Shown here piece by piece: positions 43,209 through 51,635 of a DNA stretch of 64,000 nucleotides (position 1 is its first letter; every line of letters begins with the position of its first letter). The notes beneath the pieces were generated by a model. The model searched no databases. It was given only the letters and a program-made list of their open reading frames with translations, and was not told the DNA's origin. Source of the DNA: an uncultured Acidimicrobiaceae bacterium (GTDB lineage: Bacteria; Actinomycetota; Acidimicrobiia; Acidimicrobiales; RAAP-2); NCBI GenBank assembly GCA_903873395.1, contig CAIQOJ010000003.1, positions 1 through 64,000 on the forward strand, in the 5' to 3' direction. A program made the translations under genes and the position numbers.

Positions 43209-45638
43209 ATGGCAGACGCCATTACTGTTTCCGCCCCCATCGGGGGCACCGACAAGACCCTGACCTTTGAGACGGGAAAGCTTGCCCAGCTTGCTGACGG
43301 CGCAGTCGTCGGCCGCATTGGCGACACCGTCCTGCTGGCCACGGCCACCGCTGCTCGTTCAGTGCGTGAGGGGGCAGACTTCTTCCCGCTTACCGTTGAC
43401 ATCGAAGAGCGGACCTACGCAGCTGGCAAGATCCCGGGCTCGTTCTTCCGCCGAGAGGGAAAGTCGTCCGACCAGGCCATCTTGACCTGCCGCCTGATCG
43501 ACCGTCCTCTGCGCCCGTCCTTCCCCAAGGGTTTCCGCAATGAGGTCCACATCGTGGGAACCATCTTCGGTGCCGACCAGGTGAACCCGCACGACGTGCT
43601 GGCAATCAACTCGGCTTCGGCGGCTCTCATGCTCTCGGGCATCCCCTTCGATGGCCCCATCGGTGCCGTTCGGGTTGCGTACTCGACCGATGGCGTATGG
43701 ATTCCGCACCCGACATTCGACGAAGGTGACGATTCGACGTTCGAGTTGGTCGTGGCCGGCCGGGCGCTCGACGAGACGGCGGAGTCCGACATCGCCATCA
43801 TGATGGTCGAAGCCGGTGGTTCCGAGCGCTCGTTCCAGTTCTACGCCGATGGTGCTCCCCAGGTCGATGAGGAGACCTTGGCCGACGGCCTCGATGCCGC
43901 CAAGCAGTGGATCCGCGAGTCGATCGTTCTCCAGCGCGAGCTGGTTGCTGCGTATGTGGCCGCCAACGGACCGATCGAGACGATCGAGTACTCGACGTTG
44001 TCGGACTATGGCGACGACGTCTGGAGTCGGGTCGAGGCTGTCGGCACTGACGGCCTTGCTGCCGCCAACATCCTCACCCCCAAGGCCGAGCGGAACGCTG
44101 CTCTCGCCGAGGTGACCAGCTCTGTCGTGTCTCAGCTGTCCGGCGAGTTTCCCGGCCGCGAAGGCGAGATCAAGGCAGCAGTGCGCAGCCTCACCAAGAA
44201 GTTGGTGCGCAAGCGCATTGTTGAAGAAGGTCTGCGCATCGACGGTAGGACCACTGCGGAGATCCGCCCCCTTTCGGCAGAGGTCGACCTCTTCCCGACG
44301 GCTCATGGCTCGGCCCTCTTCCAGCGTGGCGAGACTCAGGTCCTCAACGTGACGACCCTGGGCATGCCTCGCATGAACCAGCTGCTCGACACCATCACCC
44401 CTGATGACTCCAAGCGGTACATGCATCACTACAACTTCCCGCCGTTCTCGACGGGGGAGACCGGGTTCATGCGCGGCCCCAAGCGTCGTGAGATTGGACA
44501 CGGGCTGTTGGCAGAGCGGGCCCTGCTTCCCGTCGTTCCTTATCAGGAAGACTTTCCGTACACCCTGCGTCTGGTGTCGGACGTGCTGTCGTCCAACGGC
44601 TCCACCTCGATGGCTTCGGTCTGTGGATCGACGCTTTCGATGATGGCCGCCGGCGTGCCACTGAAGGCCCCGGTGGCCGGGATTGCCATGGGTCTGGTCT
44701 ACGAGGGTGGCAACTACGTCACGCTGACCGACATCTTGGGCGCCGAGGATGCCTTTGGTGACATGGACTTCAAGGTCGCTGGCACGCGTGATGTCGTCAC
44801 CGCCTTGCAGCTCGACACCAAGATCGACGGCCTCCCCGCCGATGTCCTGGCTCAGGCGCTTCGCCAAGCCAAGGATGCCCGCATGGCCATCTTGGATGTC
44901 ATGGAGGCAGCCATCGCCGAGCCTCGGTCCGATGTGGCCGCTTCGGCACCGAAGATCGTCTCGTTCGAGATCCCCATGGACAAGATCGGTGAGGTCATCG
45001 GACCCAAGGGCAAGGTCATCAACGCCCTGCAGCTCGAGACCGGTGCTGACATTGCCGTCGACGATGACGGCGTCGTGGGTACGGTGACCATTGGGGCCAA
45101 GGACGGCAACGCCGTAGAGGAAGCCCGCCGTCGCATCGCCACCATCCTTGACCCACCACTGGCCGAGGTTGGCGCCACCTACATGGGCAAGGTCGTCAAC
45201 ATCACCAAGTTCGGTGCCTTCGTCAACATCCTTCCGGGTCGTGACGGCCTCCTGCACATCTCCAAGATGGGTCAGGGTCGCCGTATCGAGCGGGTGGAGG
45301 ACCTCTTTGAGCTCGGCCAGCCGGTCGAGGTCAAGGTGGACGACATCGATCCTCAGGGCAAGGTGTCGCTGTCGCTCGCCGGGGAGGCACCCGAGGCCAA
45401 GTCTGGTGGCGACGCCGGTAGCGGTGATGCCGGTCGCAGCCGAGGGGATCACGCCGATCCCGATGGCGCCGATGATGATCGGGGTCCTCGTCGGGGAGCC
45501 GCTCCTGCCGCCGCCTCGTTCGAGGATGCGTTCGAAGAAGAGCTCGTCCAGGAGTTCGGGGATCTCGGTCCTGCCGCCGAGTCCAACGACCGGCCCGCAG
45601 GCGACCGCGGTGGCCGGGGCGGTCGTCGTCGTCGTTGA
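43209..45638 (+). CDS. pnp: Polyribonucleotide nucleotidyltransferase (PNPase)
   Basis: An 809-residue PNPase with the usual order: first RNase PH domain (about 10-140, 'TYAAGKIPGSFFRREGKSSDQAIL'), a helical linker, and a second RNase PH domain ('RGETQVLNVTTLG', 'MHHYNFPPFSTGETGFMRGPKRREIGHG', 'SVCGSTLSMMAAGVPLKAPVAG'). Then follow a KH domain ('MDKIGEVIGPKGKVINALQ') and an S1 domain ('GKVVNITKFGAFVNILPGRDGLLHIS'). The C-terminal 100 residues are Asp/Gly/Arg-rich and extend the family length. It degrades RNA 3' to 5' with phosphate. AAGGAG at 43199-43204 sets the ATG. Confidence 0.97.
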   Translation: MADAITVSAPIGGTDKTLTFETGKLAQLADGAVVGRIGDTVLLATATAARSVREGADFFPLTVDIEERTYAAGKIPGSFFRREGKSSDQAILTCRLIDRPLRPSFPKGFRNEVHIVGTIFGADQVNPHDVLAINSASAALMLSGIPFDGPIGAVRVAYSTDGVWIPHPTFDEGDDSTFELVVAGRALDETAESDIAIMMVEAGGSERSFQFYADGAPQVDEETLADGLDAAKQWIRESIVLQRELVAAYVAANGPIETIEYSTLSDYGDDVWSRVEAVGTDGLAAANILTPKAERNAALAEVTSSVVSQLSGEFPGREGEIKAAVRSLTKKLVRKRIVEEGLRIDGRTTAEIRPLSAEVDLFPTAHGSALFQRGETQVLNVTTLGMPRMNQLLDTITPDDSKRYMHHYNFPPFSTGETGFMRGPKRREIGHGLLAERALLPVVPYQEDFPYTLRLVSDVLSSNGSTSMASVCGSTLSMMAAGVPLKAPVAGIAMGLVYEGGNYVTLTDILGAEDAFGDMDFKVAGTRDVVTALQLDTKIDGLPADVLAQALRQAKDARMAILDVMEAAIAEPRSDVAASAPKIVSFEIPMDKIGEVIGPKGKVINALQLETGADIAVDDDGVVGTVTIGAKDGNAVEEARRRIATILDPPLAEVGATYMGKVVNITKFGAFVNILPGRDGLLHISKMGQGRRIERVEDLFELGQPVEVKVDDIDPQGKVSLSLAGEAPEAKSGGDAGSGDAGRSRGDHADPDGADDDRGPRRGAAPAAASFEDAFEEELVQEFGDLGPAAESNDRPAGDRGGRGGRRRR

Positions 45639-45743
45639 TGGACTTTTCGATCAGCGGGTCGGCCCTGGGGCCGGCCCGCTGTTTGGAATCCAACGGCAAC
45701 GCACGATGATCCTGGACGCTGTTGTGCACCCGATGAGTGCATC

Positions 45744-47000
45744 ATGATGGTCACCGAGGTCCTCTCGACGGGACTGAGTGTGGTGACAGAAGCCATGACG
45801 GAGGCCCGCTCGGTCTCCATCGGGTTCTGGGTCGGAACGGGATCTCGTGACGAATCCGACGAGGATGCCGGTGCCAGTCATCTCTTGGAGCACTTGCTCT
45901 TCAAAGGCACCGACTCCCGCACAGCATCGGGATTGGCTGAGGAGGTCGACGAGGTCGGAGGGGACTTCAACGCCTTCACGGCCAAGGAGTACACCGCCTT
46001 TTACATCCGACTGCTGGCCGAGCATCTCGACCTGGGCCTCGACGTCTTGTCGGACATCCTGTGGCGCCCCGCACTTCGGGCCGAGGACCTCGAATCCGAA
46101 CGACAGGTCGTGCTCGACGAGATCTTGATGCACGCTGATGAGCCCGGTGACCAAGTCGGCGAACAGGCTTCGGCATCGCTGTTTCCTGGGCATCCGCTCG
46201 GTCGTGATGTTCTGGGGACCGAAGCATCCGTCGGAGCGATGACGGCTGATGGGATCCGCACCTTCTTCGACCGGCACTATCAGCCCGGCAACATGGTGGT
46301 GGCAGCAGCTGGAGACCTTGATCATGAGACCGTGGTCAGGGGCCTCATCTCCCGGATCGGTGAATCGACGGGCGGAGCACCGCCGGACCGGGTTGCACCT
46401 GGGTCTAGCGTTGTGCCGCTGGCCGTCACGAGGCGTCCGACCGAGCAGGTCCATCTCATGCTTTCGTTGCGATCGACCAACCGATCCGATCCGGGACGCT
46501 ATGCACTCGCTGTGTTGAACCACGCACTCGGCGGGGGACTGTCAAGTCGCCTGTTCCAAGAGATCCGGGAGCGGCGGGCGCTGGCTTACTCGGTCTGGTC
46601 GGACCGAGCCGCCTATCACGACGCAGGAGTGCTCAGTCTGGGGTTGGGCACCTCACCAGAGCATGTTGGCGAAGCCCTCGATGTCATGTGTGACCAACTC
46701 AACGATGTGGCCGAGCACGGAATCACCGAGAGGGAACTCGCCATCGCCAAGGGAAACCTGCGTGCGGATACCTTGTTGACGTGCGAGGACTCAGGGGCTC
46801 GGATGAGTCGCATCGGAGCCAGTCGCCTTCTTCATGGCGATGTCATCGAGATTGACGACCTCATCGGCCGGATCGCATCACTCACCCTGGACGACGTACG
46901 CACGGAGGCTCGTCGGCTGGTCGGTGCACCGCGCACGCTCTCGGTGGTCGGACCCGTCGATGAAGACTCGTTCGACATCGGCGCACTCGGCCTGGGCTGA
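45744..47000 (+). CDS. M16-family zinc peptidase (processing-peptidase-like, PepR)
   Basis: A 418-residue M16B peptidase. The inverted zinc motif HLLEH in 'GASHLLEHLLFKGT' and the downstream Glu in 'ESERQVVLDEILMHADEP' complete the site. The C-terminal half has 'GGGLSSRLFQEIRERRALAYSVWS', the substrate-binding R/Y pair. It resembles mycobacterial PepR, which also lies directly after pnp. The substrate is unknown. Tandem ATG codons at 45744 and 45747 leave one residue of doubt; no clear ribosome site is visible. Confidence 0.92.
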   Translation: MMVTEVLSTGLSVVTEAMTEARSVSIGFWVGTGSRDESDEDAGASHLLEHLLFKGTDSRTASGLAEEVDEVGGDFNAFTAKEYTAFYIRLLAEHLDLGLDVLSDILWRPALRAEDLESERQVVLDEILMHADEPGDQVGEQASASLFPGHPLGRDVLGTEASVGAMTADGIRTFFDRHYQPGNMVVAAAGDLDHETVVRGLISRIGESTGGAPPDRVAPGSSVVPLAVTRRPTEQVHLMLSLRSTNRSDPGRYALAVLNHALGGGLSSRLFQEIRERRALAYSVWSDRAAYHDAGVLSLGLGTSPEHVGEALDVMCDQLNDVAEHGITERELAIAKGNLRADTLLTCEDSGARMSRIGASRLLHGDVIEIDDLIGRIASLTLDDVRTEARRLVGAPRTLSVVGPVDEDSFDIGALGLG

Positions 47001-47068
47001 CGGGCACTACCGGACTCGGGCGACGGTCAGGCTGCCCTGCCTTGCGCACCCTTGGCTAGGGTCAGGAC

Positions 47069-47908
47069 ATGCGAGTCGGAGTGATCGGAGCCGGTGGACG
47101 GATGGGCCGAGAGGTCTGTCGGGCCGTGGTTGCCAAGGAAGGGCTGGTGCTGGCCGCCGCGGTGGACCCTGTCTTGGTGGGCACCGCGGTCGTCGATCTC
47201 CTTGGTCCTGAATTCAGCGGAGCTGAAGTTGGCGGACTGAGCGGCCTCGAGGTGACAGGCGAGTTGCCGTCCATCACGGAGGCAGGAGTCGACGTCGTAG
47301 TCGACTTCACCAACCTCGCCGTGTCTCGATCCGTCCTGGCCTACTGCGCCGACCAGGGGATCCATGCCGTCGTGGGATCGACGGGCTTCACCGCTGCCGA
47401 TCTGGACGAGGTCAGCGAGGCCTTCGCTCCTTCCCGGGGTAGCGGGGCGAACTGCATCATCGCCGCCAACTTCGCCATTGGCGCCGTCTTGATGATGCGG
47501 TTTGCTGCCATTGCCGCTCCCTGGTTCGACGCCGCCGAGATCATCGAACTCCACCACGAATCCAAACTCGACGCTCCCTCGGGCACGGCGATGCGCACGG
47601 CCGAAGGGATGGCCGAGGCCCGGTTGGCTTCCGGCCGTGGTGATCTTCTTGCTGATGCCACCACCACGGTGGTGGCTGAAGGGGCACGTGGAGGGGCTGG
47701 CCCAGCAGGGGTGCGACTCCACTCGGTCCGACTTCCCGGATTGGTGGCCCATCAAGAAGTGCTCTTCGGCTCGCCTGGTCAGGGCTTGACTATCCGCCAC
47801 GACTCCTACGACCGGGCCTCGTTCATGGACGGCGTGGTCCTGGCCGTCGAGTCCGTTTCCCGGCGTCCCGGATTGACGCTGGGCATCGAGTCCCTGCTCG
47901 GACTCTGA
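47069..47908 (+). CDS. dapB: 4-hydroxy-tetrahydrodipicolinate reductase
   Basis: A 279-residue DapB. The NAD(P)-binding loop is VGVIGAGGRMG at the N-terminus. The catalytic region 'IIELHHESKLDAPSGTA' contains the His and Lys used for proton transfer and substrate binding. It performs the second committed step of diaminopimelate/lysine synthesis; dapA and dapF are in the same region. TAGGGT at 47057-47062 stands six bases before ATG 47069 and there is no Shine-Dalgarno, so the mRNA is probably leaderless. The TetR gene follows two bases after its stop. Confidence 0.95.
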   Translation: MRVGVIGAGGRMGREVCRAVVAKEGLVLAAAVDPVLVGTAVVDLLGPEFSGAEVGGLSGLEVTGELPSITEAGVDVVVDFTNLAVSRSVLAYCADQGIHAVVGSTGFTAADLDEVSEAFAPSRGSGANCIIAANFAIGAVLMMRFAAIAAPWFDAAEIIELHHESKLDAPSGTAMRTAEGMAEARLASGRGDLLADATTTVVAEGARGGAGPAGVRLHSVRLPGLVAHQEVLFGSPGQGLTIRHDSYDRASFMDGVVLAVESVSRRPGLTLGIESLLGL

Positions 47909-47910
47909 GC

Positions 47911-48501
47911 ATGGCGGTGGACACCGTCCGCCAGCGTTTGATCGAAGCGGCCTACCTCTGCGTGTCCCGTCGAGGGATGGCCAAGACGACCGTCGAAGAC
48001 GTGGCCCGCCAGGCCGGACTCTCCCGGGCCACTGCCTACCGGGCGTTCCCGGGTGGACGGGAGGAGATCTTGGAAGCCACCGTGGCCTGGGCAGCTACGG
48101 AGTTCTTCCTCGGGCTGCAACGACAGGTCGAAGGTGCCGCCGACCTCGAAGTGGTCATGGAGCGAGGTCTGGTGTTCGCCCGTCGATCCATCGTCGACCA
48201 CGACGTGCTCCAGCGTGTCATGGCCACCGAGCCGGACAGGCTGCTGCCGGCTCTCACTGTCGAGAGCAACCGTATTCGGGCCGGCATCGCCCTCTTCCTC
48301 GCTCCATATCTGGCCGAGAGGAAGCTCGCCCCCGGTCTGGACAGTGCCGATGCCGCCGACGTGCTGGCCAGGATGATCCTGTCCTACATCTCGGCACCAG
48401 GGAGATGGGATCTCGAGGACCCCGAGCAGGTCGCCGTCCTTGTGCGCTCGGAACTTCTGGCTGGCATCGTCGCCCCCGAGCGTTCAGGGAAGTTTCGGTG
48501 A
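47911..48501 (+). CDS. TetR-family transcriptional regulator 1
   Basis: A 196-residue regulator. The N-terminal HTH (about 8-55) includes 'TTVEDVARQAGLSRATAYRAFPGG'. The C-terminal helical ligand domain is not assignable to a subgroup. It is likely cotranscribed with dapB, two bases upstream. Its recognition helix is almost identical to that of TetR 2 at 48591, so the two may bind the same operator. Usual length for the family. Confidence 0.9.
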   Translation: MAVDTVRQRLIEAAYLCVSRRGMAKTTVEDVARQAGLSRATAYRAFPGGREEILEATVAWAATEFFLGLQRQVEGAADLEVVMERGLVFARRSIVDHDVLQRVMATEPDRLLPALTVESNRIRAGIALFLAPYLAERKLAPGLDSADAADVLARMILSYISAPGRWDLEDPEQVAVLVRSELLAGIVAPERSGKFR

Positions 48502-48553
48502 TGGGCTGGGCCAGATGTGGCCGATTCGACGAGAGTGCTGCGGCCGACCTGCG

Positions 48554-48590
48554 TTGACAATGAGACAAATAGGGATCTATTGTCCCATTC
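48554..48590 (+). promoter_or_regulatory. Promoter with overlapping palindromic operator upstream of TetR 2
   Basis: TTGACA (48554-48559) and TATTGT (48578-48583) are 18 bases apart. Seven bases after the -10 box comes the GTG start of the regulator. An inverted repeat, AATGAGACAAATAG (48559-48572) against CTATTGTCCCATT (48577-48589), overlaps the spacer and -10, differing at two positions. This is the expected layout of an autoregulating TetR operator on a leaderless promoter. Confidence 0.7.
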
Positions 48591-49358
48591 GTGGGAGTAG
48601 CCGGGGGGTCACTTCGGGTCGTTTCGACCTTTGCCGCAGAGGCTGACGCAGGCTTCAGCGCGGGCGCGCCGGGGCGTCAGGATGATCGTTCTCTCGTGTC
48701 CGAGCGGCGATCTGACGCTGGTGCCCCGCACGCCGAATCTCCTCATCGTGACCGCATCATTGATGGGGCTCTGGCCTGCTTGGCCCGATTTGGTACGTCG
48801 AAGACCACAGTCGAAGACATCGCCCGGCAGTCCGGTTTGTCGCGTGCCACGGTCTACCGGGTGTTCCCTGGGGGTCGCGACGAACTTTTGGCGGCCGTCA
48901 TCGACACCGAAGCGGCTCGCCTCTTTTCGGCTCTGGGCGTCCGACTCGGAACCGCCCACAGTCTGCCCGAAGCGTTAGCCGGTGGGATCGCCGAGGCGTC
49001 AGCGCGCCTTCGTGACCATGCGGCGCTGCGCTACCTGGTCGAGCACGAGCCTGAACTGATCTTGGGCCATCTGGCGTTCGAAGATTACGAGAACCTCCTC
49101 GAGGTGGCCTCGTCGTTCACCGCCCCCTTTCTGGCTCGCTGGATGCGCCAAGACGAGGCAGAGCGGGTTGCCGAGTGGGCGGCGCGGGTGGTCCTGTCCT
49201 ACGCCGTCTCACCTTCGGACCGCACCGACCTGGCCGAACCGGACCATGCCGACGCATTCGTCCGCACCTTCATGCTGCCTGGCATCGAGGCACTACACGC
49301 CGACTCGAACCGACCGATCGATATTTCTGCACACCATCTACCTACGCCTCATCCCTGA
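48591..49358 (+). CDS. TetR-family transcriptional regulator 2
   Basis: A 255-residue regulator with a non-conserved N-terminal extension of about 50 residues, then the HTH 'TTVEDIARQSGLSRATVYRVFPGG' and a helical C-domain. It is paralogous to TetR 1. GTG 48591 lies at the predicted transcription start of a strong promoter, which supports this long form, although later in-frame starts exist. The diiron protein gene begins 68 bases downstream and is a natural candidate target. Confidence 0.87.
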   Translation: MGVAGGSLRVVSTFAAEADAGFSAGAPGRQDDRSLVSERRSDAGAPHAESPHRDRIIDGALACLARFGTSKTTVEDIARQSGLSRATVYRVFPGGRDELLAAVIDTEAARLFSALGVRLGTAHSLPEALAGGIAEASARLRDHAALRYLVEHEPELILGHLAFEDYENLLEVASSFTAPFLARWMRQDEAERVAEWAARVVLSYAVSPSDRTDLAEPDHADAFVRTFMLPGIEALHADSNRPIDISAHHLPTPHP

Positions 49359-49426
49359 TTACCCACTTCACCCGTACTTCCTGACCGACCCTGGTTGATC
49401 CAGCACTTACGAGAGCGAGCACCGCA

Positions 49427-50560
49427 ATGACCATCGAGATGAACAGCACCGAATCGATTATCGGCCGGGCCGAGATCGACGACATCGAGGCCATCCTCGC
49501 CGTCGTGGGCACCGAGGACTCGGACGGTCGCCACGTGGTGCACTCCGATTACGACACCATCTTCACCTGGGACTATGAGAAGGGCGCTCGCCCGAAGCTC
49601 AACAAGCTCTACGAAAAGGCCAAGGGTGCCCAGTGGAACGGTGAGACCGACCTCCCATGGGAGACCGACGTTGACCAGGAGAAGTTGGCCGTCGAAGCAG
49701 CCGCAGCCCAGGGCGGGTTTGCCGTCGGCTTCGATGTAACGGGCACCCCGTGTGAGAAGTGGGGCGACAACGAGTGGATCCAGTTCAGCATTGAGAGCCA
49801 GAACTGGACCCTGTCGCAGTTCCTCCACGGCGAGCAGGGTGCGCTGGTGTGTACCGGCAAGATCGTCGAGTCCGTGCCGTGGATCGACGCCAAGTACTAC
49901 GCCGCCACCCAGGTGATGGACGAGGCCCGCCATGTGGAGGTCTTCGCCAAGTACCTCGACGAGAAGCTCTCGGGCCACTATCAGGTCAACGCCCATCTGC
50001 GGATGCTGCTCGACGACATCGTGTCGGACTCCCGTTGGGACATGACCTACCTCGGTATGCAGATCATGATCGAGGGCCTGGCCCTGGCTGCGTTCGGATT
50101 CGCCCGTGAACTCACGCCGGACCCGCTGCTCAAGCAACTGCTTCGCTACGTCATGGCCGATGAGGCCCGCCACGTGGCCTTCGGCGTACTCAGCCTCCAG
50201 GAGTACTACCAAGACCTGAGCGCCGCCGAGCTGCGCGAACGCCAGGAGTTCGCCTTCGAGGCCGCCGTGCGCATGCGCGACCGATTTCTGCAGCAAGAAG
50301 TGTGGGACCGGATGGGTGTCGACACCAAGCAGATCCTTCCCTTGGTGCTCCAGGACCCGAACCGGCCGGCATTCCAGGCGCTCTTGTTCTCCAAGATCGT
50401 TCCCAACTGCCGCAAGCTCGGACTGCTCGATGCCGCCGATGGCTGGCTGCGCACCAAGTTCACCGAGCTCGGTGTGATCGAGTTCGAATCGGCCATCGAC
50501 ACGTCCGAGGAGTACGACGCCATGGCTGCCGTGCCTCCGACCAAGCGCGATCTGGACTGA
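49427..50560 (+). CDS. Ferritin-like diiron protein (putative oxygenase/reductase)
   Basis: A 377-residue protein with a complete four-helix diiron set: Glu136 in HGEQG, Glu166 and His169 in DEARH, Glu216 in MIEGLA, and Glu246 and His249 in a second DEARH. This matches the class of AurF-like N-oxygenases and other ferritin-like oxidases; the substrate is unknown. A role in oxidising a lipid or aromatic amine is possible but unproven. No signal peptide is present. It lies after two TetR genes, inserted between dapB and dapA. A hairpin ends the transcript. Confidence 0.85.
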   Translation: MTIEMNSTESIIGRAEIDDIEAILAVVGTEDSDGRHVVHSDYDTIFTWDYEKGARPKLNKLYEKAKGAQWNGETDLPWETDVDQEKLAVEAAAAQGGFAVGFDVTGTPCEKWGDNEWIQFSIESQNWTLSQFLHGEQGALVCTGKIVESVPWIDAKYYAATQVMDEARHVEVFAKYLDEKLSGHYQVNAHLRMLLDDIVSDSRWDMTYLGMQIMIEGLALAAFGFARELTPDPLLKQLLRYVMADEARHVAFGVLSLQEYYQDLSAAELRERQEFAFEAAVRMRDRFLQQEVWDRMGVDTKQILPLVLQDPNRPAFQALLFSKIVPNCRKLGLLDAADGWLRTKFTELGVIEFESAIDTSEEYDAMAAVPPTKRDLD

Positions 50561-50565
50561 GGCCA

Positions 50566-50585
50566 GCCGCCCGATAGAAGGCGGC
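50566..50585 (+). terminator. Hairpin after the diiron protein gene
   Basis: GCCGCC (50566-50571) and GGCGGC (50580-50585) form a stem with an 8-base loop six bases after the stop codon. It is short but well placed. Confidence 0.45.
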
Positions 50586-50643
50586 GACTACCAAGACCGT
50601 TAGTTGGGGGGCACTACATAGGCCCCCTGGTAGCCTTGGGCCT

Positions 50644-50721
50644 GTGCACCTCACTTTCTTTTTCGCATCCATAGGCACGGCGTCGAACTCTTTCGGCGCT
50701 GCCCTGGGCCTCGTTCGATGA
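50644..50721 (+). CDS. Possible 25-residue leader peptide overlapping dapA
   Basis: GTG 50644 lies seven bases after a box TAGCCT (50631-50636) and opens a 25-codon frame starting MHLTFFFASIGTASNSF. Its TGA (50719-50721) overlaps the dapA ATG (50718-50720) in an ATGA junction. dapA itself has no ribosome site, so translation of this frame could bring ribosomes to dapA. It contains three Phe codons in a row and no Lys. There is also a GC-rich partial hairpin around 50605-50628. Confidence 0.5.
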   Translation: MHLTFFFASIGTASNSFGAALGLVR

Positions 50722-51635
50722 GCGATCAGCCCCGCTTTGGCACGGTGGTGACCGCCATGGTCACCCCATTCGGACCTGATGGCAGCCTGGATCTGGATGC
50801 GGCGGCGGGCTTGGCGCGCCACCTGGTGGACCATGGAAGTGACGGCCTCGTCGTAGCGGGCACCACGGGTGAAGGCCCGGTGCTGACCGACGTCGAGAGG
50901 ATCGACCTCTTTCGCGCTGTCATCGATGCGGTCACGGTGCCGGTCATCGCCACCACGGGCACCAACGACACGGCTCACTCGGTGATGATGACCAAGGAGG
51001 CGGCAAAACTCGGAGCTGCTGGAGCGCTCGTCGTGACGCCGTATTACAACCGGCCGTCTCCGGCGGGTCTGGCCGCACACTTTCGGGCCGTCGCCGAAGC
51101 ATCGACGCTTCCCGTCGTCCTCTATGACATCCCGGTGCGCTCGGGTCGCCGGATCGGTCCAGATCTGACCGTGGAACTGGCACGCACGGTGCCCGGCATC
51201 GTGGCCGTCAAGGATGCGACCGGCGATGTTGCGGGCGCAGCCCACGTGGTCGCCGAGGCGCCCGCCGGATTCGAGCTGTACTCGGGTGACGATTCTCTGA
51301 CATTGCCCTTTGCCGCCGTCGGTGGCGTCGGCGTCATCAGTGTCGCTTCTCACTGGGCTGGCCCGGTGTTCGCTTCGATGCTGGCTGCGTATCGTGCGGG
51401 CGACGTGGATCAAGCGGCTCAACTCAACCGCACTCTGCTTGACTCCTACCGTTTCGAGTCCTCCGACGAGTTCCCAAATCCGGTGCCCGCCAAAGCGGCC
51501 TGCCGCGCGCTTGGCTTGGCGGTCGGCCAGTGCCGACTGCCCAACGCTCCTGCACCCACCAGCCTGGATGACCAGGCCCGCCAGGTCATCGGCGGCCTCG
51601 GCCACATCGAGCGCCAGGTGCAGTCCGTTGCCTGA
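50718..51635 (+). CDS. dapA: 4-hydroxy-tetrahydrodipicolinate synthase
   Basis: A 305-residue class I aldolase. The Schiff-base Lys165 is in IVAVKDATGD, Tyr136 in LYDIPVRSG, and the substrate loop is GTTGEGP (50-56 region). It condenses pyruvate with aspartate semialdehyde at the entry to lysine/DAP synthesis. No Shine-Dalgarno precedes ATG 50718; it overlaps the stop of a possible leader peptide. The 3' end overlaps the start of the RNase J gene, matching the dapA-rnj pairing of mycobacteria. Confidence 0.95.
   Translation: MSDQPRFGTVVTAMVTPFGPDGSLDLDAAAGLARHLVDHGSDGLVVAGTTGEGPVLTDVERIDLFRAVIDAVTVPVIATTGTNDTAHSVMMTKEAAKLGAAGALVVTPYYNRPSPAGLAAHFRAVAEASTLPVVLYDIPVRSGRRIGPDLTVELARTVPGIVAVKDATGDVAGAAHVVAEAPAGFELYSGDDSLTLPFAAVGGVGVISVASHWAGPVFASMLAAYRAGDVDQAAQLNRTLLDSYRFESSDEFPNPVPAKAACRALGLAVGQCRLPNAPAPTSLDDQARQVIGGLGHIERQVQSVA

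Noticed and set aside
43359-45452. A 697-codon open frame on the minus strand opposite pnp
   Set aside because: It mirrors the codon structure of a clear PNPase gene, has no recognisable domain and is expected by chance in high-GC coding DNA.
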